Below are positions 6,956 to 13,393 of a stretch of DNA of 16,338 nucleotides, piece after piece. The stretch comes from an uncultured Actinomycetes bacterium (GTDB lineage Bacteria > Actinomycetota > Actinomycetes > S36-B12 > UBA5976). The DNA lies in contig CALBND010000035.1 of the NCBI GenBank assembly GCA_937896305.1, forward strand, positions 1 to 16,338, written 5' to 3'. A program made the translations under genes and the position numbers. Every line of letters begins with the position of its first letter. Position 1 is the first letter of the stretch. A model generated the notes under the pieces. That model had not been told where the DNA came from. It searched no databases and saw only the letters and a program-made list of their open reading frames with translations.

Positions 6956-7044
6956 CTGGATTTCCTCTCAATAATTAAAATCTTTACACAACTAAGCCTA
7001 TTCAAGAGATGTGTAAACACAAGTTATCGGTAACAATGGTGTGT

Positions 7045-7584
7045 ATGAGTAGTAAAAAACCTCGCTCTCTTCAGTCGGTTTCTGACATGGTTCGCTCCAT
7101 GGCCGCAGTTGGGCTCTTGGTTGCCCTATTAGCCACATTCGTATGGATCACAAGAGTTGATTCAGAAAAAGTGATTAGAGAAGTTGATTGGAATGCAATT
7201 GCAATCGGGGCGCAAACTAGATCAGAGCTTCCAACTTTTGGACCAATTGGTTTAGCAAATGATTGGGTTGCCACAAGTGCTCGTTTAGAAAAAGTTGGCG
7301 AAAGCGAAGTTTGGCGAGTTGGAATGGTTACTCCAAAGCAACAGTATGTAAGTGTAATTGTTTCCACAGCTGATATTAAAAAATTAATAAAAACTTATGT
7401 AAAGTTTTTTGATGAAAAAGAATCAACTAAGGAAGTAAATGGTAAAACTTACACAGCGATTGAAGATGAGACAAATAAAGTTTTAGCTATTTCAGAAAAT
7501 GGAATTTCAATTTTAATTTATGGAACAAGTGACTGGGATGAAATAATTGAGTTCACGGAAAAATTAGCAGTTCCTACTAACTAG
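7045..7584 (+). CDS. DUF4245 family membrane-anchored protein
   Basis: This is a protein of unknown function with one N-terminal transmembrane helix (about residues 18-36, after S-D-M-V-R-S-M) and a predicted extracytoplasmic domain of about 140 residues rich in beta strands. The short basic K-K-P-R tract, the D-M-V-x-S-[ML] start of the helix, and W-V-A-T-S-A-R-L in the ectodomain suit DUF4245, an actinobacterial family found near fumarase and glpX genes (Rv1100 in M. tuberculosis, from memory). I prefer ATG 7045 (179 residues). The frame is open to ATG 7009 (191 residues), but the extra M-C-K-H-K-L-S-V-T-M-V-C is not family-like and lies over the likely promoter, and AACAAT (7032-7037) sits 7 bases before 7045. 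The stop shares CTAG with xseB. Confidence 0.72.
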   Translation: MSSKKPRSLQSVSDMVRSMAAVGLLVALLATFVWITRVDSEKVIREVDWNAIAIGAQTRSELPTFGPIGLANDWVATSARLEKVGESEVWRVGMVTPKQQYVSVIVSTADIKKLIKTYVKFFDEKESTKEVNGKTYTAIEDETNKVLAISENGISILIYGTSDWDEIIEFTEKLAVPTN

Positions 7585-7805
7585 TCTTCGTCCTCTTCTT
7601 CGTCATCCTCATCATCAGCTGTTAGTTCTTCTAATCTTTCTTGAGCGTTATCAAGAATGGTTTGACAAAGAGTTGCTAACTCTTCACCTTTTTCCCAAAG
7701 TTTTAAAGTTTCCTCTAACGCCAAATTTCCTGACTCTAGCGAATTAACAATTTCTTCTAGAGCGGCTCTTGCTTGCTCGTAGGTGAGATTTACGTCTTTG
7801 GCCAT
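7581..7805 (-). CDS. xseB: Exonuclease VII small subunit
   Basis: XseB is the small helical subunit of exonuclease VII, which binds several-fold to XseA and is needed for activity on single-stranded DNA. The 74 residues hold the family core: Y-E-Q-A-R-A-A-L-E-E-I-V-x-x-L-E-S-G (about residues 9-26), then L-A-L-E-E-[ST]-L-x-L-W-E-[KR]-G-E-E-L (29-44) and a final amphipathic helix. The last 11 residues are all Asp or Glu, a tail beyond the core. It lies 16 bases downstream of xseA. There is no ribosome binding site, but TATAGT sits 6 bases before the ATG, so it may also have its own leaderless transcript. Confidence 0.95.
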   Translation of the reverse strand: MAKDVNLTYEQARAALEEIVNSLESGNLALEETLKLWEKGEELATLCQTILDNAQERLEELTADDEDDEEEDED

Positions 7806-7811
7806 GGGTTA

Positions 7812-7817
7812 ACTATA
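7812..7817 (-). promoter_or_regulatory. Putative internal leaderless promoter -10 of xseB
   Basis: On the minus strand TATAGT ends 6 bases before the xseB ATG (7805), within the 16-base xseA-xseB gap. It could raise XseB over XseA, in keeping with the several-to-one subunit ratio reported for exonuclease VII. No clear -35. Confidence 0.4.
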
Positions 7818-7821
7818 TTTC

Positions 7822-9030
7822 TTAACTTTTAACTTGTGCTTGGAGGGAATCTTTTTCAAGTCTGATATTCAACAAATCTCCATCTTTAACATCACTGGAT
7901 TTGCGAATCAGTTTTCCATCTTTATTTTGAACAATGGAAAAACCTCGAGCTAAAGTGCCTAGTGGGGAGAGGGCTCTTAATTTGGCCAAACTTGGTTTAA
8001 ACCAACTTTGCTCCACTGAAACTTTCTGGGTAACCAAAGATCTTAGATCAGTTTTCAAATCAATTAAGACGTCTCTATGACCTTGCACAAAATCGGCAGG
8101 GGAATTAAGAATTGAAGTTTCAAGTAATCGTTCCAAAGAAATCTGTTCACGTTCAATGCGATGGCTTACTCTATCTCGCATTGAATCTATTAATCGATCA
8201 ATTAATTCAAATTCTTCATCAAGATTGGGAACAATTTTGTTAGCGGCATCAGTTGGTGTAGATGCTCGAACATCTGCAACAAAATCAAGTAATGGATTGT
8301 CTTGTTCATGTCCAATAGCACTAACTACAGGAATACTTGAAGCACTAACTGCTCTAACTAAAGCTTCATCAGAAAAAGGTAAAAGATCTTCAAATGATCC
8401 ACCACCACGTGTTATGACAATGACATCAACTCTGTTTTCAGCATTTAGTTGTGCCAATGCACTTCTTACTTCTTGCGAAGACTTAACGCCTTGCACAGCA
8501 ACTTCGTGAACTACAAACTCAATTCCTGGCCAACGTAATTTTGTATTTTCAATCACATCTTTCATAGCAGCACTTGCTCTACCACAAATTAAACCAATTT
8601 TTTTAGGCAAGAAAGGTAACGCTTTTTTTCTTTCTGGTGCGAATAAACCTTCTGAGGCAAGTTGTTGTTTCAATTTTTCTAATTGAATCATTAATTCACC
8701 CAAACCAACAGGTGAAATTTCTTTTCCTCTAAAGATTAAAGAGCCACGATTCATCCAAAACTCTGGTTTACCGTGTACTAAAACCCTTAAACCACTATCA
8801 ATTTTTGTTGGAGAATTTTCAATTACTGATCTATTAAAAACTACATTTAGTGTTGCTTCAGCACTAACATCTCGTAGGTCAAGAAAAACCCAGTCACTTC
8901 CAGGACGGATTTTTATAGAGGTGATTTGGCCTTCCACCCAGACAGATGGCATGGAGGAGATGATTTCTGAGAGTGCTCGAGCCGCATCTTTGACTTGAAT
9001 CGCATCTTGAGGTGATTGTCCTGTTGCCAT
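7822..9030 (-). CDS. xseA: Exonuclease VII large subunit
   Basis: XseA is the catalytic subunit of exonuclease VII, which degrades single-stranded DNA from both ends in mismatch repair and damage clearance. Domains in order: an N-terminal OB fold for DNA binding (about residues 10-105, with V-W-V-E-G-Q-I), the nuclease domain with IGLICGRASAAMKDV (145-159), TRGGGSFEDL (207-216) and IGHEQDNPLLDFVADVRAST (239-258) followed by PTDAA, then a long helical region and a C-terminal segment with S-P-L-x-x-L-A-R-G-F-S-I-V. Length (402) is normal for the shorter actinobacterial forms. The ATG at 9030 is preceded by TACGCT at 7 bases and no ribosome binding site. It is divergent from ispH and followed by xseB, the common actinobacterial order. 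Confidence 0.96.
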   Translation of the reverse strand: MATGQSPQDAIQVKDAARALSEIISSMPSVWVEGQITSIKIRPGSDWVFLDLRDVSAEATLNVVFNRSVIENSPTKIDSGLRVLVHGKPEFWMNRGSLIFRGKEISPVGLGELMIQLEKLKQQLASEGLFAPERKKALPFLPKKIGLICGRASAAMKDVIENTKLRWPGIEFVVHEVAVQGVKSSQEVRSALAQLNAENRVDVIVITRGGGSFEDLLPFSDEALVRAVSASSIPVVSAIGHEQDNPLLDFVADVRASTPTDAANKIVPNLDEEFELIDRLIDSMRDRVSHRIEREQISLERLLETSILNSPADFVQGHRDVLIDLKTDLRSLVTQKVSVEQSWFKPSLAKLRALSPLGTLARGFSIVQNKDGKLIRKSSDVKDGDLLNIRLEKDSLQAQVKS

Positions 9031-9037
9031 GTGAAAC

Positions 9038-9066
9038 AGCGTAGGTGCTCAAGATGCTATTTACAA
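9038..9066 (-). promoter_or_regulatory. Putative leaderless promoter of xseA-xseB
   Basis: On the minus strand TTGTAA (9066-9061), a 17-base spacer and TACGCT (9043-9038) form a well-spaced promoter. The -10 ends 7 bases before the ATG at 9030, so transcription would begin at the start codon. Confidence 0.5.
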
Positions 9067-9080
9067 CGTGAGCGCCTACG
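9040..9080. repeat. Inverted repeat across the xseA/ispH divergent promoters
   Basis: CGTAGGTGCTC (9040-9050) and GAGCGCCTACG (9070-9080) are inverted copies with one mismatch in 11, separated by 19 bases and centred on 9060. Each arm overlaps the -10 hexamer of one of the two genes (TACGCT for xseA, TACGAT for ispH). It may be a double operator for a dimeric regulator, or two copies of one core promoter facing away from each other. Confidence 0.5.
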
Positions 9081-9082
9081 AT
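9077..9082 (+). promoter_or_regulatory. Putative leaderless promoter -10 of ispH
   Basis: TACGAT ends 7 bases before the ATG at 9090, with no Shine-Dalgarno sequence. The -35 is weak. The element lies in the right arm of the inverted repeat shared with xseA. Confidence 0.5.
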
Positions 9083-9089
9083 ATTTAAT

Positions 9090-10055
9090 ATGAGCGCAAC
9101 TTCAGGCAAAGTTTTACTAGCTGCACCACGTGGATATTGCGCAGGCGTGGATCGTGCAGTGGTGACTGTTGAAAAAGCCCTGGATGTCCATGGTGCACCG
9201 GTTTATGTGCGAAAACAAATTGTGCACAACAAACACGTCGTTGAAACATTGGAAAAACGTGGAGCAATTTTTGTTGAAGAATTATCTGAAGTGCCAGAAG
9301 GCTCACTAGTTGTATTTAGTGCTCATGGAGTTTCTCCAGCAGTGCATAAGGAAGCTGAAGAAAGAAAACTAAAAACTATAGATGCCACATGTCCTTTGGT
9401 TACAAAAGTTCATCATGAAGCAAAAAGATTTGCAGCTGATGGTTACAAAATATTTTTTATTGGCCATGAAGGTCATGAAGAAGTAGAAGGCACTATGGGT
9501 GAAGCACCTGAAAATATGGTTCTAGTTGATGGAATTGATCAAGTTGAAGCACTTGAAATTAAAGAGGGCGAAAAAGTGGCATGGCTTTCCCAAACAACAT
9601 TATCTGTTGATGAAACTTTAGAAACTGTTCATGCTTTAAAAAAGAAATTACCTATTTTAATGGATCCTCCATCAGATGATATTTGTTATGCAACACAAAA
9701 TCGTCAAGCAGCTGTTAAAAATATTGCAGCACAAGTTGATGTTTTAATTGTGGTTGGTTCAAGCAATTCTTCAAACTCTGTTCGACTTGTCGAAGTTGGA
9801 TTGGAATCAGGAGCTAAAAAATCTTTCAGAGTTGATTCCTTCACTGAACTAAAACACGAATGGTTTGACGGTGCAAAAACCGTTGGCTTAACCAGTGGGG
9901 CTTCAGTACCAGAAGAATTAGTAAATGGTGTTTTAAATTGGTTAGCAGAAAACGGTTATGCAGATGTCGAGGAAGTTGAAACAATTGAAGAACATTTAAC
10001 TTTTGCTCTACCACCTGAAATTAGAAAAGATATGAAAGCAGCTGGAAAGATTTAA
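9090..10055 (+). CDS. ispH: 4-hydroxy-3-methylbut-2-enyl diphosphate reductase
   Basis: IspH (LytB) carries out the last step of the MEP isoprenoid pathway, reducing HMBPP to IPP and DMAPP with an iron-sulfur cluster. The three cluster cysteines are C17 in APRGYCAGVDRA, C101 in DATCPLVTKVH and C199 in DDICYATQNRQ, corresponding to C12, C96 and C197 of E. coli (from memory). The catalytic GHxEVEGTMG segment is seen at about residues 128-137, giving H129 and E131. SSNSSNSVRLVEV and LTSGASVPEELV complete the family set. Length is 321 residues, normal for actinobacteria. It is monocistronic, divergent from xseA and tail to tail with the DUF6542-like gene, the order I recall for Rv1107c-Rv1111c. 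Confidence 0.97.
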   Translation: MSATSGKVLLAAPRGYCAGVDRAVVTVEKALDVHGAPVYVRKQIVHNKHVVETLEKRGAIFVEELSEVPEGSLVVFSAHGVSPAVHKEAEERKLKTIDATCPLVTKVHHEAKRFAADGYKIFFIGHEGHEEVEGTMGEAPENMVLVDGIDQVEALEIKEGEKVAWLSQTTLSVDETLETVHALKKKLPILMDPPSDDICYATQNRQAAVKNIAAQVDVLIVVGSSNSSNSVRLVEVGLESGAKKSFRVDSFTELKHEWFDGAKTVGLTSGASVPEELVNGVLNWLAENGYADVEEVETIEEHLTFALPPEIRKDMKAAGKI

Positions 10056-10672
10056 GCGTTTTTTCTGATCCGAATAAAAGAAATTCCAAATGCAATCAAA
10101 GTTGAGCCAACAATCCAGGGTGCATTAAAGGCAAGGGTTGTTAAAATCATCGCAACCTCTCGAAGCCAAAGTGCTCCTGAATTTGATAGCACTAATTGTC
10201 CTAAAACAAGAATTACAAAGAAATAACTAATTGGTCCAGCCAGAACTGGATCCCAGGTATGCCTTTTGTCTATTCCAAAAGCCAAATAAAGCAAAGTGAT
10301 GCTGTAGGCAAAACTAGTTATTACGCCAACTTGGCCAGTTAATAAAACATCTAGCAAACCAAAAATTAAGGGAATAACCAAAATCATTGCCGAAGCTATT
10401 TTGGCAGAAACTGGTGGCTGAAGCCAAGAAACTTTACTTTCATAATCCTCATCAAAGAACTCTTCTTTTTCTTTAACTATTTTTGTGGGAGCAGTACCGG
10501 CATAAAAATCTGTAACTTTTTTAGCAATTTCTTGGGAGTCAGCAAACTTTTCATTAGAGCCTTGAGCTCTTCTTCTAGCCAGGGCCGGGAAAGCCTTGTC
10601 ACTTTGTGGGCCTGTTGCACCAACTGCTTTATAAAAGCGTGGTTCTAATTTGCGACTCTTTTTCTCACTCAC
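10052..10672 (-). CDS. DUF6542-like membrane protein
   Basis: This is a protein of unknown function with a hydrophilic, charged and probably disordered N-terminus of about 85 residues and about four transmembrane helices in the C-terminal half (V-S-A-K-I-A-S onward, including two long segments before the basic R-I-R-K-N-A tail). The topology and position, between ispH and ychF on the opposite strand, fit the DUF6542/Rv1111c type; the family name is a moderate-confidence call. I chose GTG at 10672 (206 residues, M-S-E-K-K-S-R-K) because TACGGT ends 7 bases before it. The frame also has TTG at 10690 (212 residues), which lacks any ribosome binding site. The stop shares TTAA with the ispH stop. 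It lies downstream of rmuC on the same strand. Confidence 0.65.
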   Translation of the reverse strand: MSEKKSRKLEPRFYKAVGATGPQSDKAFPALARRRAQGSNEKFADSQEIAKKVTDFYAGTAPTKIVKEKEEFFDEDYESKVSWLQPPVSAKIASAMILVIPLIFGLLDVLLTGQVGVITSFAYSITLLYLAFGIDKRHTWDPVLAGPISYFFVILVLGQLVLSNSGALWLREVAMILTTLAFNAPWIVGSTLIAFGISFIRIRKNA

Positions 10673-10679
10673 AACATCC

Positions 10680-10685
10680 ACCGTA
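10680..10685 (-). promoter_or_regulatory. Putative leaderless promoter -10 of the DUF6542-like gene
   Basis: On the minus strand TACGGT ends 7 bases before GTG 10672. A good TTGACG lies upstream (10712-10707), but the 21-base spacing is longer than usual. This is the main reason for preferring the GTG start over TTG 10690. Confidence 0.35.
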
Positions 10686-10701
10686 TCCAACTGGGTACTA
10701 A

Positions 10702-11832
10702 TTAATCGTCAAGACCTTCTAGTTCTAGTCGTTGATTATCACCAGAGTAGCGAGAATTTGATAATCCAGTAGAAATTTCTTCAGGAGCTTCAATCTGTTT
10801 ATTGGAGGGCACACCCTTTTCTGCCAACTTCTTTGCTTGGGAAACTGCTTGACGATCAAAGGATGAAACAAAACTGTTGTAGCCATCAACGGCTTTACTT
10901 AAACCAGATTTCATGGTGTCAAGATGTTCTACAAGTTTTGCTAAACGTTTAAGCATCTCTGCACCCATACTTCTAATTTCTTCTGCATTGTTTTGTAAAT
11001 CTCTTTCACTCCAACCAAAGGCAATAGTTCTTAATAATCCCAACATAGATGTTGGGGTAGCTGGAATAATATTTTTACCAAAAGCTTTTTCTAACAACAT
11101 GCCATCATAATCAAGGGCGTTAGTTAGAAGGGATTCAAAAGGTAAAAACAGGATTACAAAGTTTGGTGATTTTAAGGAAGTTGATTGATATTCTTTGGCT
11201 GATAATTCATTAATTCTTTTATTTAAATCTTTAGCATGCTTGTCAAGCAAAATAGATTTTTGTGCCTGATCACTAGATCCCATTGCTTCAAAGAATGCAT
11301 CCCACGGAAATTTGGCATCAATTAAAACTTCACCACCTCCTGCTAACAAAATTGCAATATCTGGGCGAGCGGTGCCATCTGCTCCGAGTCTGGAATCTTG
11401 TCTTTTAAAGTGTGTGCCTTCTAATAATCCGGCATGCTGCAAAAGTTGCTCTAATTGCATTTCACCGTATTGGCCACGGGTTTGACCTTTGCCCATGGCA
11501 GAAACTATTTGTTTAGTTGATTCTTCTAAAGATTCATTTCCTCTTTTTAAATGAACCATTTCATTTTTGAGAAAAGTTTCAGCTTCCACTCTTCTTCTGT
11601 CTGATTCCTCCGATTTATTTCTAAGTTCATCCAGGGCAGTTTGCACAGGTTTAAGTAATTGATCGATAGCACTAGAGGCCAAATTGGCTTTTTCTAAAGC
11701 ACTATTTCTTTCCTCCAATGCCTGTACTTTTCCAGATAGCAAGACTGACCTTTGTCGTCCAATAAACCAAGCAAAAGGTGTAGCAATGAAGACGCCGATA
11801 GAAATACCTATTAATAGAGTAGTAATTTCCAT
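10702..11832 (-). CDS. rmuC: DNA recombination protein RmuC
   Basis: RmuC is thought to limit rearrangements between inverted repeats and has a restriction-endonuclease-like core. The protein starts with one membrane anchor (about residues 3-24), followed by a coiled coil rich in Glu, Lys and Ala (about 33-115). The conserved nuclease-like domain then has RGQYGEMQLEQLLQ (119-132), RPDIAILL (156-163) and VLIDAKFPWDAF (169-180), with D and K of the catalytic-type D-x-K in IDAKF. A second helical part follows, and the tail is polar and poorly conserved. Length (376) is normal. The ATG at 11832 fits the family's short N-terminus; it has no ribosome binding site and only a weak -10 (CAGACT, 7 bases upstream). 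It is divergent from ychF. Confidence 0.94.
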   Translation of the reverse strand: MEITTLLIGISIGVFIATPFAWFIGRQRSVLLSGKVQALEERNSALEKANLASSAIDQLLKPVQTALDELRNKSEESDRRRVEAETFLKNEMVHLKRGNESLEESTKQIVSAMGKGQTRGQYGEMQLEQLLQHAGLLEGTHFKRQDSRLGADGTARPDIAILLAGGGEVLIDAKFPWDAFFEAMGSSDQAQKSILLDKHAKDLNKRINELSAKEYQSTSLKSPNFVILFLPFESLLTNALDYDGMLLEKAFGKNIIPATPTSMLGLLRTIAFGWSERDLQNNAEEIRSMGAEMLKRLAKLVEHLDTMKSGLSKAVDGYNSFVSSFDRQAVSQAKKLAEKGVPSNKQIEAPEEISTGLSNSRYSGDNQRLELEGLDD

Positions 11833-11882
11833 AAATCTAAGTCTGTATTAATGGGCTGACAATTCTCTTTCTGACTCGCCCG

Positions 11883-11888
11883 TAAGAT
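11883..11888 (+). promoter_or_regulatory. Putative leaderless promoter -10 of ychF
   Basis: TAAGAT ends 7 bases before the ATG at 11896. CTGACA at 11856-11861 resembles a -35, but the 21-base spacing is long. Confidence 0.45.
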
Positions 11889-11895
11889 AGGGCAT

Positions 11896-12969
11896 ATGGC
11901 ATTGTCAGTGGGCATCGTTGGCTTGCCAAACGTTGGTAAATCAACTCTTTTTAATGCTTTAACAAAAAATAATGTTTTAGCCGCAAATTATCCATTCGCC
12001 ACAATAGAACCAAATGTGGGCATTGTTGGTGTTCCTGATGAAAGATTAAAAGTCTTAGCAAAAATATTTAGTTCCAAAGAATTACTTCCGGCATCAGTGT
12101 CATTTGTTGATATTGCAGGAATTGTGAAAGGTGCATCAGAAGGTGCAGGTTTAGGAAATAAATTTTTAGCAAACATTAGAGAAACCGATGCAATTTGCCA
12201 AGTGATCAGAGTTTTTGATGATCCAGATGTCGTTCACGTTGATGGCAAAGTTTCTCCACTAGATGATATTGAAACAATTAATACCGAGTTAATTTTGGCA
12301 GATATTCAATCAATTGATAAAGCAATTCCACGTTTACAAAAGGAAGCAAGAGGTGACAAAGAAAAAACTGCTGTACTAGCAGAAGCTGAAAAAGCTCGAA
12401 AAGTACTTGATGAAGGTAAAACAGTTTTTGCAGCTCAACTTGATATGGATTTATTAAAAGAATTATTTTTACTAACCGCAAAACCATTTTTATATGTATT
12501 CAATGTTGATGAATCAGGTTTAGGTAACGAAGTCCTACAAGCACCTTTGAGAAAACTAGTTGAACCGGCAGAAGCAATTTTTGTTAATGCCAAACTAGAA
12601 ACAGACCTTGCAGAGTTATCTGAAGAAGAAGCTAAAGAATTATTAGAATCAGTTGGCCAAAGTGAATCAGGTTTGGCAAGACTAGCCAGAGTCGCCTTTG
12701 ACACTTTAGGTTTGCAAACTTATTTAACTGCTGGACCCAAAGAAGCAAGAGCTTGGACAATTCATAAGGGAGATACTGCTCCGATGGCAGCAGGTGTTAT
12801 TCATACTGATTTTCAAAAAGGATTTATTAAAGCAGAAATAGTTTCCTTTAGTGATCTAGTTGAACAAGGTTCAATGGCTGAGGCAAAAGCTAAAGGAAAA
12901 GTAAGAATTGAAGGAAAAGATTACGTCATGGCCGATGGTGATGTAGTCGAATTTAGATTTAATGTCTGA
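11896..12969 (+). CDS. ychF: Redox-regulated ATPase YchF (OLA1 family)
   Basis: YchF is a ribosome-associated P-loop NTPase of the Obg class that prefers ATP and takes part in translation and oxidative-stress responses. The P-loop is GLPNVGKST (residues 9-17), followed by the switch region N-Y-P-F-A-T-I-E-P-N, the G3 motif DIAG (72-75) and the long coiled-coil insert (about 125-195). The G4 position reads NVDE (203-206) in place of NKxD, the change that makes this family ATP-specific. The C-terminal TGS domain (about 270-357) has A-R-A-W-T-I, D-F-Q-K-G-F-I and the final D-G-D-V-V-E-F-R-F. Length (357) is normal. Its last 8 bases overlap the start of the ACT-domain gene (ATGTCTGA). Confidence 0.97.
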   Translation: MALSVGIVGLPNVGKSTLFNALTKNNVLAANYPFATIEPNVGIVGVPDERLKVLAKIFSSKELLPASVSFVDIAGIVKGASEGAGLGNKFLANIRETDAICQVIRVFDDPDVVHVDGKVSPLDDIETINTELILADIQSIDKAIPRLQKEARGDKEKTAVLAEAEKARKVLDEGKTVFAAQLDMDLLKELFLLTAKPFLYVFNVDESGLGNEVLQAPLRKLVEPAEAIFVNAKLETDLAELSEEEAKELLESVGQSESGLARLARVAFDTLGLQTYLTAGPKEARAWTIHKGDTAPMAAGVIHTDFQKGFIKAEIVSFSDLVEQGSMAEAKAKGKVRIEGKDYVMADGDVVEFRFNV

Positions 12970-13360
12970 TCTAGTTTTACAACAAAAAGCAGGACAATAC
13001 TGGGTATATAAATTAACCAAATTTGACGATGAATTAGCTCAAGTTTTAGCAAAGCTAAATCTAGATACTTTTTGGTCAATATCGGTTTCAGGTGACGAAA
13101 TTTCGGTAATTAGTAGCAAGTTTGACAATATTAATATAGAAAACAGTGAAGGGCCGTGGTCACTTTTTCGAGTCGCTGGTACTTTAGAGTTTGGCTTAAC
13201 AGGAATATTGGCGTCGCTCACCCTTCCCCTTGCTGATGCAGGAGTTAGTGTTTTTGCGACATCTACATTCGACACCGATTATCTGTTGGTGAAAGTTCAA
13301 AAAGCAACTGAGGCAGTATCGGCTTGGCAACAAGCAGGTTTCAGAGTTGAAGTTCTTTAA
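12962..13360 (+). CDS. ACT-domain protein, CASTOR-like
   Basis: This is a 132-residue cytoplasmic protein. The second half has the pattern of the ACT_7/CASTOR-type domain: G-P-W-S-L-F-R-V-A-G-T-L-E-F, then LTGILASLTLPLADAGVSVF, and S-T-F-D-T-D-Y-L-L-V-K, with a final helix and strand. Such proteins bind small ligands, often amino acids, at domain interfaces; eukaryotic CASTOR1 senses arginine. No enzyme domain is attached, so it is a stand-alone sensor or a partner of something else. Its ATG lies inside the last codons of ychF, with an 8-base overlap and a -1-type register shift, so it is probably translated by re-initiation after YchF. The ligand is unknown. Confidence 0.85.
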   Translation: MSDLVLQQKAGQYWVYKLTKFDDELAQVLAKLNLDTFWSISVSGDEISVISSKFDNINIENSEGPWSLFRVAGTLEFGLTGILASLTLPLADAGVSVFATSTFDTDYLLVKVQKATEAVSAWQQAGFRVEVL

Positions 13361-13376
13361 TACAGATAAATAAAAT
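13347..13376 (+). promoter_or_regulatory. Possible typA promoter
   Basis: TTGAAG (13347-13352), an 18-base spacer and TAAAAT (13371-13376) lie at the end of the ACT gene. Transcription from near 13383 would leave a very short leader holding AAGGGA (13385-13390), which is 3 bases from the ATG. Read-through from ychF is also possible. Confidence 0.4.
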
Positions 13377-13393
13377 CAACGCATAAGGGAAAA

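Noticed and set aside
8156..8509. 117-codon plus-strand frame inside xseA
   Set aside because: It is Ser/Thr/Leu-rich, lacks a promoter or ribosome binding site, and is fully antisense to conserved XseA motifs.
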